A stretch of DNA of 64,000 nucleotides from Heligmosomoides polygyrus polygyrus (GCA_947396885.1 OX377204.1:96544728-96608727), one strand, 5' to 3'; shown: positions 30,690 to 41,489, counted from the first letter of the stretch. Program-made: numbers and translations. Notes: generated by a model from the sequence alone, not told the origin.

Positions 30690-31392
30690 GTGCTAGTCTC
30701 CACGACAATATCCCCTTCTTCTCGAAGATATGCCGAGAAGTTGAAACACAATAAAACGAAGACAGGTGAGGTCACGTCTTCTCCTGTTTCACCTGATTCC
30801 GTTTTTAGATCGAGTCTTAGGACTTGTGGTGAAAACTGGATTCTGTGTGATAACAGGAAACGTTCCGGACAGTGGTTGGACCCCGATGAACCCCTAGGTA
30901 TTTTCCAAAGGCGAAACTCCACCAAAAAAGGTCACGGTCACTCTGTGGTAGATGGCGGCTGGTGTGGTCCATTACAATTTTTTGGCACCAAGCCAAGCGA
31001 TCACAGCAGAGCCCTACTGTAAGGAAATCGGACAAAATGCACCGAAAATTGCGTCAAGTCTATTCGAAAATTGAACGAATTAAGGGTTGAAGTTCTGCCT
31101 CATCCGCCGTATTCTCCCGACCTCTCACCAACGAAATGCCAGCTTTGCAGACACTTTCAGAACTTTCTCGCTGATAAAACCTTCACCAATCAAGACCAAG
31201 TCAAAACAGCTTTCGTGGATTCTGTCGAATCTCGACCACCTAGTTTTTTTTCGCCGATGGAATAATCGACTGGCGGCCCGTTGGCAAAAGTGTGCTGGTA
31301 CGAACGGAGCTTACTTCGACTAAGTCCGATAAGATTTAAGAAGATTTCAAAGTGAAACACTCAAAATGCTGCGAACTTTTCGGACAACCTAA
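30690..31392 (+). pseudogene. Degenerate mariner (plus)
   Basis: Translated pieces ENWILCDNRKRSGQWLDPDE, EVLPHPPYSPDLSPTKCQL and RLAARWQKCAGTNGAYFD follow the mariner order, in several frames. The second-Asp block (HDNARPH) is lost, and SPTK replaces the usual SPTD, so the third catalytic Asp is missing. The right end reads CTTTTCGGACAACCTAAT, a mariner-type terminal repeat, near 31375-31392. Confidence 0.7.
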
Positions 31393-31524
31393 TATTTGGT
31401 GAGGTGGATTTCCTTTAATTCGCGAGGAATCCAATCATCTAGTTCGTCTACGTAACCAACTGTTGTAAGTGTAAGTAAACGGCTGAATTCGATATGTCAA
31501 GCTTATCCGCCATCTCTCGGGTTG

Positions 31525-31790
31525 TCAACGCCAGTTAATTTCGATCAACGCCTCAATTTTGTCGTCATCAGTGGTGGTTGTACGACCAATCTGTGCTGCA
31601 TCTTGCACATCAAAATTTCCAGAGCGAAAAAGAGCAAACCAACGTTGACACGGGCGTTCAGTAAGGCGGTTCTCACCATAAACGTCCCATAATTCGTTGT
31701 GCGCTTTCAAAAAAAAAAAAAACTGTCAAGGTGACCCGCGCCGGCACGTAAAATCAGTTAGGTTGGCCCGCTCATGTTAGCTTCTAGCGG
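31525..31790 (-). pseudogene. Mariner N-terminal fragment (minus)
   Basis: Minus-strand frame KAHNELWDVYGENRLTERPC then QRWFALFRSGNFDVQDAAQI corresponds to the paired-like HTH of mariner transposases. GTTAGGTTGGCCCGCTCATG at 31758-31777 is a plausible terminal repeat. The rest of the element is absent. Confidence 0.6.
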
Positions 31791-31849
31791 AAATAAAACC
31801 TTCCCTTTTTGAATCCGAATTCAGGAACTAATCAATCGATATCGGACGA

Positions 31850-32010
31850 TACTGACTGTTCGGCTTTCTATGAATCTTGGCATGGTGACTCAGACAAGTA
31901 CGTCGTATTCTTCAAGCTGTTGACCAAGATTGTTCCACGGCTTATTTCGGCTTACGTTTCGGCGCCATCGCCCTCTCCAGAGGTGGAAACGGAAATATTT
32001 GCGATATACC
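31850..32010. repeat. Penelope-like terminal motif
   Basis: TTTCTATGAATCTTGGCATG, TTCGGCTTACGTTTCGGCGC and GCCCTCTCCAGAGG correspond in order to 13685-13795 in the Penelope-like dimer. A further shorter match (GCCTTACGTTTTGACGCCG) is at 32458. Confidence 0.45.
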
Positions 32011-32536
32011 GCCCAAGGAGCACTTCGTACTCATTGATCTTTCCCCACAGTTAATCGTTTAAGATATGTGTGACCATTTCCTTGTCATCAGGTCGTAGAT
32101 TCACAACAATTAAAGAAAATTGTTCAGAATTATTAAATTATTGATACATTACAACGCTCGGAACATCGACGAAGCATCAATTATCGATCGAAATTATTGG
32201 TTTCTGCCTAGAGCTACACTCGAGGTGGAAACGATACGAGTGTGATGGTCTCGAGGATAGGCTTCACGAAAGGTAAAGAGGATAGACCGGCTCACCATTA
32301 TCGATCGCCTTCACCAATTTTTGCACAAGGTTGACCGTAGAGATAAGAATCGCGTGAGTACGTTGCCCAGTGTTCACAACAAGTAAGCAAAATCGATCGG
32401 CTTCATTTCCTTGTTAATATTGTGCGAACATGAGGTTTCTAAAGCGGATCTTTTTTGGCCTTACGTTTTGACGCCGCCTTCAAAGGCGAATAGATTCACC
32501 ACCATTCGCCCTTACTGAAAGCGATCGCGCTTTGTG

Positions 32537-32672
32537 GTCAGATTCACCCCCCGCTTACCGCCCTCTAGCGGTGAAAATACGCGAAATACCTCCTGATATG
32601 ACATTCATCAGCATCAGATTTGGCGGTATTTTCATCGCTAGAGGGCGGTAATCGGTTGATGAATCTGGCCCC
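32537..32672. mobile_element. GATTCATCAAC MITE Q2
   Basis: GGTCAGATTCACCCCCCGC at the left, GGTTGATGAATCTGGCCCC at the right. Inner inverted CCGCCCTCTAGCGGTGAAAA and CATCGCTAGAGGGCGG. Confidence 0.8.
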
Positions 32673-33047
32673 TGATAATGGTGAATCTATGCGCCCCTGG
32701 AGACGATGAGTAAAGGTCCACCTTAAACGGCACGTGTTAGCCCAGTATTAACGAGAAAACAACCAATCATGTCGAGCTTTTAAAGAGGGAGAATGTTGAT
32801 CAGTCGGTATTAAGCGGGCTGGTGCCCGCTGTACACCTGCAAAGCATCTTAAAACGGGTAATTTAGATCAGCAACACCCCTGGAGTTCCTTCCCGCGTCA
32901 GCGGAGAAGAGCACAGAAACGTGTTTATTTGAGTGTTCCACCACGACTATGGTCTCGTAATGGAGCGGGCACGAGCTCCCTTACTACCGATCAATTCGAT
33001 GTTTTTGTACGGAATCAACCATTTGAAGTGGACAACACGCGCATGGA

Positions 33048-33372
33048 CAAGTAACAGTGTTTGATAAACTTACATCGGAAAAAAACCCGTCTGAGTATCC
33101 CACCCTAGTTTCAGAGTAAAACTCAGGGAAATCGTTGCGGGACCAAGCAGTTCTCTATCCTTCTGCTAATCAGTCGCTGCAGCTAGTGATATTTGGGTGC
33201 TTGTTCGGCGAAAATAGGGTGGGGGAGAGGGGGAGGCTTCTGATAGGCAGAAAATCCCGTAGAACGTCGTTAATGCCCCTCATCCCTGGTATAGAGACTG
33301 TAGTAAGGGCTGGGCGTTGCGTACCGGACAATTGGGACGGTTTTTTTCGGTTGTAAGTGTATCGGCGAGTAC
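33048..33372. mobile_element. MITE related to 56625-56990
   Basis: GATAAACTTACATCGG with AAAAAAACCCG at the left, and CGGTTTTTTTCGGTTGTAAG at the right. The element at 56625-56990 is its complement (GCTGCAGCGACTGATTAGCA against TGCTAATCAGTCGCTGCAGC; TTGCGGGACC/GGTCCCGTAA). No coding capacity. Terminal TTGTAAGTGTATCGGCGA recurs at 56615-56632 inverted. Confidence 0.7.
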
Positions 33373-33710
33373 AAGTAACCGATATCAATCGGTTGAAAAT
33401 CATCGATCGAATGCCTCGACTTTTCCCGGAAGTGGCCATTTCGAGTGGAAATCGCGTGGATATGTTGGCCAATGGATAGTGTTCCCAGCTACTGAACAGT
33501 ATCTTGTGACTTATCGATATCGACCGTCGACTTCTGGCAGGAACTGCCTGCTTAAAGTGTGGGTATGTGGAAAAGTTGGGTGGTGATTCTGGAGCGAAAC
33601 CCCAGGCAGCATCAGTCCGGCTGGTTGCTGATCTACATACCTTACAAGCAATTCGTTATTGTATAACTATATTGAAATACTAAGCCGTTTCGTGCCGATT
33701 ACTCTCTCGT

Positions 33711-33970
33711 TCACAGTGGTGTGTTATTTTTTCCACATTTTTTGCTTTCTTTCGGGATTACGTTAGAGAGTTGTAAGGCTACGGCTCTACGGATTGCATA
33801 ACGGGGTGAAGAAGAAATATAACTGTCCTGCAGTTGAGAAAATGGTGTATTAACGATGTACTCACATCATCGCCTTCCATTCCGTGAATGCAATCGCCGT
33901 CTAATCCTGTCAAGATTGGCTGCGAAAGAAATCGCCAGTATTGAACAGAATCCCTATCAACTGCTGCGAC
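33711..33970 (-). CDS. Terminal two exons of an unknown gene
   Basis: Exon 33970-33866 reads VAAVDRDSVQYWRFLSQPIL then TGLDGDCIHGMEGDD. The terminal exon 33827-33711 reads DSYISSSPRYAIRRAVALQL then SNVIPKESKKCGKNNTPL and TGA. The 38-bp intron has GTGAGT and CTGCAG ends, and both exons are in phase 0. Upstream, a frame at about 34146-34044 (FHSQSKSLRYSLTPWEDVGP) could be another exon, but its donor phase does not match. I recognise no domain. Confidence 0.5.
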
Positions 33971-34284
33971 CTGAAAGGAAGACACTCATCTTGACTAAAA
34001 AAAGAGGAAGCTTCTGGAAGAAAAAGTAGTAAACCGCAGCGAAGAGAAAGAGCTGGCGTAGAATCATGCGGAAGAGTAGCTGGACCTACGTCTTCCCAAG
34101 GAGTTAAAGAGTATCGCAAGGATTTAGATTGCGAGTGAAACTGGAAAGAAATACGAACGACAATTGACATCGAGGGAATCGAAACCTGCGCGGCACTGCG
34201 CCTGCGCCAACGAGCAATGTTGACGCAAACGGCGCGCTATTGGGCCAGCGCCAGCCACCTGAATGTTGACTGTTTGCACTAGCA

Positions 34285-34866
34285 CGATCCTGACGAACAC
34301 ACCCCCGAATGGTTACCGTATCCTTTAGGCGTCAGAAAATCACATTCGTGCAATTACACACATTCGCTACCAGTGCTTTCGTCCGAACACGTCGCCCAGC
34401 GTGCCTAGGAGTTCAGTAGCCGTGCCGAACACGTCGGCTAACGTGCCTAGAAGTTCAGAAGGCGTGCTCGTGTCGCCCAGGTGGAGTCCGCGGCTAGGTG
34501 GAAACTGCTTCCGTCGCCCAGAGGGAGTCCGCGGCTGGGTTCTGCGCTCTTCGAGCGGGGAAGCGCATACGGCTGAAACAATGCGTAAAAAACGCGCAAC
34601 GTTGTGTAGCCGTCGAAACCTCTCAGATCTCAGATAATCAGCTGAAATGCAAGAATGCCACGACGCATGAAAACCGATCCGGCGACATCCCTCCCATGAA
34701 GTAAGCCCGCTATCCACTGCTCCACGACCCACTTGCCAGCGGTGCCATCGCGCGCACAAGACATCGATCGAACGCGGCAACGTGGACGCCGACGCGCGAT
34801 CTCTAAGCAGGAGGGCGCAGACAACCGGTATACGGTAACCATTCGGGGGTGCATTCGTCGGAATCG
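34285..34866. mobile_element. TIR element, copy without LINE
   Basis: CGATCCTGACGAACACACCC at the left and GGGTGCATTCGTCGGAATCG at the right, as at 27858/30690. An internal segment AATCAGCTGAAATGCAAGAA is shared with fold-backs at 10555 and 46640. Two near-identical stretches (GTGCCTAGGAGTTCAG / GTGCCTAGAAGTTCAG) repeat every 45 bp or so near 34400-34460. Confidence 0.7.
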
Positions 34867-34980
34867 GTTTACAACTGTTTGTTTAATCCACCGTCATAAC
34901 GTGAAAACAATCAGAACAATAATATCAACACTAAAACGCCATCGAACAAACGCACGCGTAATATTTTGCAAACAAAAATA

Positions 34981-35945
34981 TTAAGCTGTCGCAAAATTAA
35001 TCGCCGAAAAGGACTGCCTACTTCAAACTGCTATAACTCAGCTTAAACACAACTTTACTAATTGAAGTAAAACCACCAAAATCTATACATTCTTCCCAAC
35101 GAACAGGTAACGAATCTATTCCTTTACAATAAATACTGAGATCACAGGAATTAACGAAATCAACGAGGGCACATTCAACATCGACCAAATTAGTGAGTTG
35201 TTTCTGACGCAAATAGGAATCAACAGCACGGAAAAACTGGAGGAAAGTTCGGAAGAATATGGTGGGTGAAGGAGAACTTCGATACCCAAATGGGTCAATT
35301 TTCGCCGAGTGATTTGTGAGGTGTGTGGCCTTGCGTTGTCCTGCAACAGGAGCTGCCCTTCTCTATTCACCACTGCCGGCCACAATTTTTGCAACTACTC
35401 ATACATTTGGTCTAAATCATAGCAGTGGACTCTGCTGGGACTGCCTGACCAGGTCACAAAAGGCTGCAATGGATTAATTCTTTACAACACCACCACAAAG
35501 TGAGCATAAGGGCCTGTTCATACTTCGCGACAAGAGCGACAAGAGCGACTGGGGCGGCGGATGTAGTGTGGTGTACGTAAATAATTGCGTACTCCACACT
35601 CTGTCCGCGACGAATGTAGTGTGAAATGTGTAATTATTTACGTACACCACACTCTTCCGTCGCCCCGGTCGTTCCAGTCGCTCTTGTCGCTCTTGTCGCG
35701 AAGTATGAACAGGCCCTAACCTTTTTAGGGAGAAGGTCGGGTTTAGGAAAGGATACTGGAGGAGCATCCTTATCTCCCCAGACAAATCCTCGCATCCTGT
35801 TGTCGTAAAGAACCCATCTGATGGAGCAGGCAAAAAACCTTTCAAACGGTATATGTGGGTTTCCCAGAAAGGGAACGATTTAGGGTGAAAAAAACGACGT
35901 CAAAAACATACCTCGAAACGGAGATGAATTTTGCGACAGCCTAAT
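34981..35945 (-). mobile_element. Degenerate mariner interrupted by a MITE
   Basis: Terminal repeats TTAAGCTGTCGCAAAATTAA at 34981 and GAATTTTGCGACAGCCTAA ending near 35944. The minus-strand frame reads LLLQDNARPHTSQITRRKLT and LLHPPYSSELSSS, then in another frame DFVNSCDLSIYCKGIDSLPV. The third Asp block is decayed. The Harbinger-like MITE 35510-35716 is inserted within it. Confidence 0.75.
35510..35716. mobile_element. Harbinger-like MITE P1 (TAA duplication)
   Basis: GGGCCTGTTCATACTTCGCG and its complement CGCGAAGTATGAACAGGCCC, flanked by TAA on both sides. The internal AGTGTGGTGTACGTAAATAA is inverted as TTATTTACGTACACCACACT. Confidence 0.85.
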
Positions 35946-36225
35946 AGCTTAAGTGTCCAATTCGAATTGAAAATGACGTACACACCTTATATTGAAGACA
36001 TGACTCGACCTCGTCTTGTAATGTACTCGAAAATTACTGCCTTTCCTGCACTTTAAAATAAGCACTGAACTCATTTAAAAATAAAATTTAATTAAAATAA
36101 GCGTTGAACGTTTTTTAAATGAAATTTCAAACAATGTTTTCACTTTTTGGGACAAGTGAGTTCAAAATTGTCGAAGAAAATTGTTCTAAATTTTCAGGGA
36201 GCAATAGATTATTTCAGGCTTCTTA

Positions 36226-36358
36226 GGCCCCGTTTATACTTGGTCGCGGCGCGATGCGACGCCGCGTATAGTAGCATATTGATTGTGCGACGCGATCGAT
36301 CGATTTGGCCTCATTACGTGGCCATCGCGTCGCGCCGCGGCGAAGTATAAACGGGGCC
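36226..36358. mobile_element. Harbinger-like MITE P2 (TTA duplication)
   Basis: GGCCCCGTTTATACTTGG and CGAAGTATAAACGGGGCC, flanked by TTA. GC-rich arms (CGCGGCGCGATGCGACG) against a lower-GC centre with GATCGATCG. Confidence 0.85.
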
Positions 36359-37429
36359 TTAGAAAGCGGTTTTATTTTTCCATTTCAATCTGGCAGGCAC
36401 TCGTTCTCAACTGGAATGTGCGAAGTTTGATTTCAAAACCGTCATGTCTGCTTAGAAGAGTTTCCATTTTGTTGGAAAGTGGCCAGTTTGACTTTGAAGA
36501 CTGCCAACGTGTGTCTGACTTGAAAGTGAACACTAGACAAGTGCATGGCGCACTCTCGACGATTAACAGAAAACGAACACCTCTGCCGCTACGGTGAAAT
36601 TCTCTACCTTTTCAAAGTAGACCGGCCATTATAGCTCGAAAGAAGCACCACTACTCGTACGGGGACGTGCAGCGGAGGTGTAGGAATGCGCCATTGCTCC
36701 TACTATAATCGCGACAGTCAATCATATGCTCTGTCTGTGCGGCTGAGTCGGTGTCTGATTGGTTGCCGTGGATACGGTAGGAGCAACAGGGCGTTCCCGC
36801 ACCCCTGCGACATCCACCGAATCTTGCTACAATTTGAAAAGTGCAATGTTTGCTAGACCTTATACGACTGAAATCTTCACCTTTTTCAATTGGTCAACTT
36901 TTGCACGACAATCCTTTGAAGCTGCTGTTCTCGATGGAGAAGCTTTATAGGCTAGCAGACAAAGGTAATGAGTACCCGCAATCAAGGGGTGGTTGCATTT
37001 GAGCGTAGCTTATACGCAACAGCTTCTACTTTGCCTGGCCACTCAAAGGAAACCCCCAACATGAAACCGTTTCCAGGCAATCAGCCGGTGGGCGCCTCAC
37101 AATGACAGCCTATTACCCCTTCATTCAAGTACGGCTTTGGGCCTAAGCTGCTCTGGATTAGAGACGACAGCAGAGCTGAGCATCCAATTAACGACGCAAA
37201 CGAAATAAACTGCAGACCTGGCTGGCACTGGTATTATTAGGTTAATCGGAAAGCCTTGATAAAGTTTTCTTCAGAAGTTCAGAACTTCCGACTTCGGAAT
37301 GATATCCATAATCTACCACGTGGTAGTGATAGAACATTCTCGAAGCTTTTCTTCAGAAGGCATGTAAGAGAGCATGCTCTTCCTCAGCTTTTAGTGCGAA
37401 GTCGATTTCAGAAGAGCACCTTCGAGCGA

Positions 37430-37625
37430 TCGACTGCTGCTCACATTCGCGACATGTTCCATAATAATGAAAAGTTTGGAAAAAGGTTCGAATGTATTGG
37501 AGTTCGAATGTTCGAAATTTGTGAGCGTTCAAAACCATTAGAATATTCAAAAAAAGCGAAAGCACAACTATAGGACCCGCTGGGTGATGCGTTCCCTCCT
37601 CTCACTGCTGCCCACATTCGCGACA
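37430..37625. repeat. Two CACATTCGCGACATG motif copies
   Basis: CTGCTGCTCACATTCGCGACATG-type motifs near 37435 and 37605 (core CACATTCGCGACATG). A third is near 38216. In between lies an AT-rich TTCGAA-rich stretch similar to 60050-60540. Confidence 0.5.
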
Positions 37626-37662
37626 TGACCAACATAATACTTGACATCGAATATGTATCACA

Positions 37663-37912
37663 GTAAACGATCGCTTTGTGTGCACGCGACGCGACGTAGG
37701 AATAACCCCATATCGATCGTGTGACGCGAAGAATCGATATGGGAACTTATCATTACATCGCGTCGCGCGTAGCGTGCACACTAAGGGGTCGTTTACTGTG
37801 CGCGCGACGCGCGACACGATGCCATGTGTAGTGGCCGAATTGATCAATCGCGTCGCTCGATCAATTTGGCGACCACGCATTCATCGCATCGCGCGCATAC
37901 TAAACGATCCCT
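37663..37912. mobile_element. Two abutting GC-rich palindromic MITEs
   Basis: CAGTAAACGATCGCTTTGTG and CACTAAGGGGTCGTTTACTG close the first. AGGGGTCGTTTACTGTGCGC and GCATACTAAACGATCCCT close the second. The shared middle end AGGGGTCGTTTACTG serves both. Confidence 0.65.
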
Positions 37913-37914
37913 AA

Positions 37915-38067
37915 GGGCATGTTCATACTTCGAGCGACAAGAGCGACTGTAGCGGCTGGGGCGACTGACATAGTGTGGTGTACGTAAGTAATGACGTACT
38001 CCGCCCCCCCCCCCCAGTCGCCACAGTCGCTCTTGTCGCTCTTGTCGCTCGAAGTATGAACAGGTCC
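37915..38067. mobile_element. Harbinger-like MITE P4
   Basis: GGGCATGTTCATACTTCGAG and CTCGAAGTATGAACAGGTCC. TAA on the left, a diverged TAC on the right. The interior matches P1 (AGTGTGGTGTACGTAAGTAA). Confidence 0.8.
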
Positions 38068-38484
38068 TACACGATCCCTAAGGCTCATATCGCGAGGATG
38101 GACAGCAGTTGAAGGTAAGAGCGCAACAACCAACCAGGATGCCGATCGAACACTTTCTTCTTGAATGACACGTGCATTTGATATGGACTGACTGGGTGAT
38201 GCGCTCCCACACCCCACTGCTGTCCACATTCGCGACATGACACACAATCGTAAAGTTATGGTCCGAACTCTTGCAGCGGCGGACAGAGCTCGAACCCGTA
38301 CCTCTCGTTTTCAGAGTTTTTCATCACATCGCCAGCATAGATCCCCCTGGCAGCATCTACGTTATCATCGAGCGTTGACCTATCAGTCTCTTAAGTCCTT
38401 CCTCCACCCATCGGTCCGTTATTCATTATTCATTATGATAAATAAGTAGAAGTCTCTAGATGGTTCTGCACTTTGCTCTGTAGT

Positions 38485-38672
38485 CAGTAGGACACGTAGC
38501 GCAGTCGCAGGAGGCGCCGACTGTTGCGTGCCAGGCTATATCAAGTCTAGATTCAAGTCCCCTCAAGTCAACTGAACCTTCCACATTGGGCCAGATCAAT
38601 ACTTTGGAATCAGAGACTTGTCTGTAAGCGAAGAAACATTGCCTACATTGTCCATCGAGGTTACTGTGCATA
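38485..38672 (+). repeat. tRNA-derived SINE, plus copy (tail lost)
   Basis: ACGTAGCGCAGTCGCAGGAG head, a degenerate B box AGATTCAAGTCCCC, CAAGTCAACTGAACCTTCC and GACTTGTCTGTAAGCGAAG in the order of the family. Confidence 0.5.
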
Positions 38673-38736
38673 CCAGGCTCGTTTCCTAATATCTAATATA
38701 TTCCATTTATTAATATATTTTAATATATTCACGATA

Positions 38737-39888
38737 TCTACCACAATATAATTGAGTTAGCTCCCTGCCCTGTAGATGATGGGGCGTATCTCACTCAGGT
38801 TGCAAACCTGGCTGAGATACGCCTCATGGACCGCGTGCAATCTCATGGAACCCCTTGCGAGGTCTCCGCGTACCTCGCGCGGGCAACGTTTGCCGTTCAA
38901 CATGGGATATTGTTGCAGCAGAGGAAGCGCATCCTCCTCCTGCTTGACACAACGGCGTCTGCGCTCGTTTCTGAGTGCCTGAATCCAGAAGACGGGTTCC
39001 CATCGTCGCACCACAACCTTCTAGAGTCAGAAGAGGAGATACCGTCGTCCTACGACGAGGGATCGCATTCAGAATTGAACATGAGATGCTGCTGCAGAAG
39101 AAGAAGCGCAGCCTCCTCCTGCTAGACACAACGGCGTCTGCGCGCGTTTCTGAGTACCTGAATCCAGAAGACGGGTTCCCATCGTCGCACCACAACCGTC
39201 TGGAGTTAGAAGATCGAAAAGAAGGGAAGCAGAGGTCACATTGTCGTCGTACGACGATCGGCCGCATGCAGAACTCAGCATTATCCCATGTTGAACGGAA
39301 ACGTTTACCCGCGCCAGGTACGCCTTTGCGTACCTCGCGCGGGCAACGTTTGCCGTTCAACATGGGATATTGTTGCAGCAGAGGAAGCGCATCCTCCTCC
39401 TGCTTGACGCAACGGCGTCTGCGCTCGTTTCTGAGTGCCTGAATCCAGAAGACGGGTTCCCATCGTCGCACCACAACCTTCTAGAGACAGAAGATCGAAA
39501 AGAAAGGAAGCAGAGGTCACACCGTGGTCATACGACGACCGGCTGCATGCAGAACTCAGCATTATCCCATGTTGAACGGAAACGTTTACCCGCGCCAGGT
39601 ACGCCTCTGCGTATATCTCCCCAGTCCAGTATTTTCTCATGGTCAGATGTACATGGCGTGCTCGGGAGTTCGACAGAAGTCCCATCTGAAAATTTGGTTA
39701 ACACCAGGACTCAACTCGATACCAAACGTAGTATTTACCGAGATGCTCCAGTAAATGTTGTCTTTTTGTTGTTCTGTTAACAAGATTGTTTTGAAGATCA
39801 CACATCAGATCTGAGAATAAAGCTTAAACCTATAACCCCGCGAAGCGGACAAGTGCGAGACACGCCGTTAGGCGTGTCGTAGCACTTG
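38737..39888 (+). mobile_element. Helitron-like element, copy 2
   Basis: Starts TCTACCACAATATAATTGAG after an A. Ends with GACACGCC-GTTA-GGCGTGTC and TAGCACTTG before a T. The first 870 bp matches copy 1 at 2735. Inside it, a 460-bp unit beginning GCGCGGGCAACGTTTGCCG is present at 38877 and 39337, and GAATCCAGAAGACGGGTTCC recurs at about 38980, 39160 and 39440. Long frames here (up to 216 codons) follow the repeat and show no helicase or Rep motifs. Confidence 0.65.
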
Positions 39889-40055
39889 TACCATAGAAGT
39901 TAAATGCTGAGCGCATCCGAAACAGGGCTTGCTAACGCCGTTCTTCATTCTCGAACTGCTTTTATACTTCTTACCGCGCGATGCGACAGCGAAAGACCGG
40001 ACGATACTGATTCTGTGCGCGACTTAATCGATATCTGTGGTCACCACACCACGTA

Positions 40056-40361
40056 GGGCCTGTTCAGAGGGTCGAGCGTTCTGTCCCCTCGTCCCCCTGC
40101 CCCGCCCACCCCCCAACCCCCTGGGCTTGCTCGAGAGTCCAGTGGCTGCCTTACGAGATAGTGGAGACGCAGACATTTGCCACGCCTTTGCTTAAAGGAC
40201 CAGGATAGAACGCCACTCTGCCGCCTGTTCATACTCCGCCACGAGATCGACGGCAGCGACAAAGCCAAGCATACCTATCGATTTTTCCCAGGCAATGGTT
40301 CGGCACTGATCGATACGTATCCTTCGCCCTGCCGCTCCCGTCGCGAGGTATGAACAAGCCC
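40056..40361. mobile_element. Harbinger-like MITE composite (uncertain)
   Basis: GGGCCTGTTCAGAGGGTCG at the left and CGCGAGGTATGAACAAGCCC at the right, with GTA on both sides. The inside holds the dispersed repeat 40085-40220 and a further GCCTGTTCATACTCCGCCAC end. Probably nested insertions. Confidence 0.45.
40085..40220. repeat. Inverted copy of repeat at 6490-6650
   Basis: CCCCCTGGGCTTGCTCGAGA, GGAGACGCAGACATTTGCCA and AGGATAGAACGCCACT are the complements of the intronic repeat at 6490-6650. Confidence 0.6.
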
Positions 40362-41247
40362 GTAGGAAGATAAGTATGAGCCACGCCTTATCATTTTATC
40401 ACTCTCCTTCCGCGCTTGGAACGGAGGTGGAGATAAGCGCGGCTTCGACCCAATTAAATTTAACTGAAATAAATAAGGAATCCAGACTTTAGGGACTGTT
40501 CATAGTCCACAACGGCAGCGACTGTTCAAACGGGCAATGCTAACATATCGATTTCTGCCGATCGATTGATTACCCAATGCTAATCGATCTGTGTTTGTTT
40601 TGCTCCAGCGAGCGACGCTGCATAGCGGTCAGACACCAAGAATATTCCGATGATAACACGTGCAAGTAGAATGCGTGGCGTAAACCGAAACCGATGTTTA
40701 ACGCCGAATTCGGTTCTCTTTATAACTGACCAAACATTTGAACATTAGTCTAAAACAATCGATTTACAGGAACAACTATTCACAGGATCAACAATAAGAG
40801 TACTCAAAATAGAAATATTACATGTAAAAAACAACAACAGAAAACAAGGATAAAAAGAACAGATATCTGTATAGAAAGACAAAATTGAGGGATGAGATAA
40901 TACAGCTAGAAACAGAAAGGCTACAAAAATCCACGAAAGAGAAACGAAAAGCTAGAAACAACAGGAAGAACAAACAAGTTTTAAAAATGTAAAAACAACA
41001 ATAACATCACATAAACACAGAAGATACTTGAAGACAGAAGGAAGACCAGCACTGTTTCCTAGGGATAGACGGACTTCATCGGCAACGGTTGCGTTCTCGA
41101 CATTATGTCCAGCCTGCTAAATAAGGCGTAATGCAGAATAAAATAACTTTTATAGATGAAAATTACGATAAGCGGTACCATTGAAGCACTTTCCCGACTC
41201 CAGAAGTCGAGAAAGGGCCGAGGAACTATTTTTCACCCAAATTTTCA

Positions 41248-41351
41248 GTTTATTTCTGAACATATATTAGAATTGGAACGATATAGAGAAGATTAGCATG
41301 GCACCTGCACAAGGATGACACGCAAATTCGTGAAGCGTTCCGAAATTTTCT
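41248..41351 (+). ncRNA. U6 snRNA-like sequence fused to SL1
   Basis: GAACATATATTAGAATTGGA, then AGAGAAGATTAGCATGGCAC and ATGACACGCAAATTCGTGAA cover the conserved U6 body, with the 3' end GCGTTCCGAAATTTTCT. There are changes against typical nematode U6 (AGAG retained, ATGGCACCTGCACAAGG where CCCCTGCGC is usual), and the 5' stem is disrupted. I see no Pol III TATA/PSE block just upstream. The next base begins SL1. Probably a retro-pseudogene rather than an active snRNA gene. Confidence 0.8.
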
Positions 41352-41373
41352 GGTTTAATTACCCAAGTTTGAG
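41352..41373 (+). other. SL1 spliced-leader sequence, downstream of U6
   Basis: An exact copy of the 22-nt nematode SL1 exon, GGTTTAATTACCCAAGTTTG followed by AG. It starts at the first base after the U6-like 3' end. What follows (GTAATTTTAAGAAATTTT) begins with a splice-donor-like GT but does not resemble the SL RNA intron or its Sm site, so it is not an SL RNA gene. Confidence 0.9.
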
Positions 41374-41489
41374 GTAATTTTAAGAAATTTTTACCCAGAA
41401 TGGTTATTTGAGGTGCTAATCACGAACCAGAATCACGAATCATTGTTTGGTATTGTTCAATTGACTACCACTTATTTCCCTCCCTCCAG

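Larger units (their letters stand above)
27858..30690. mobile_element. TIR element carrying a nested LINE
   Basis: Left end CGATTCCGACGAATGCACC, right end GTGCGTTCGTCAGGATCG, i.e. inverted. The same ends occur at 34285 and 34866 around a 580-bp copy. The element was split by an RTE LINE (28195-30526). Without it the element is about 490 bp. It contains a CATTTCAGCTGA-type segment shared with other fold-backs. Confidence 0.7.

Noticed and set aside
30402..30925. Ser-rich and Leu-rich frames on the minus strand
   Set aside because: They are translations of the (GAA)n LINE tail and its flanks.
38824..39474. A 216-codon minus-strand frame that looks like a gene
   Set aside because: It coincides with the tandem GC-rich repeat of the Helitron-like element, and its amino-acid sequence repeats with the DNA. 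No splice sites or domains support it.
41352..41450. SL RNA gene
   Set aside because: After the SL1 exon there is no SL RNA-like intron fold or Sm site, and no Pol II snRNA promoter separate from the U6 sequence.
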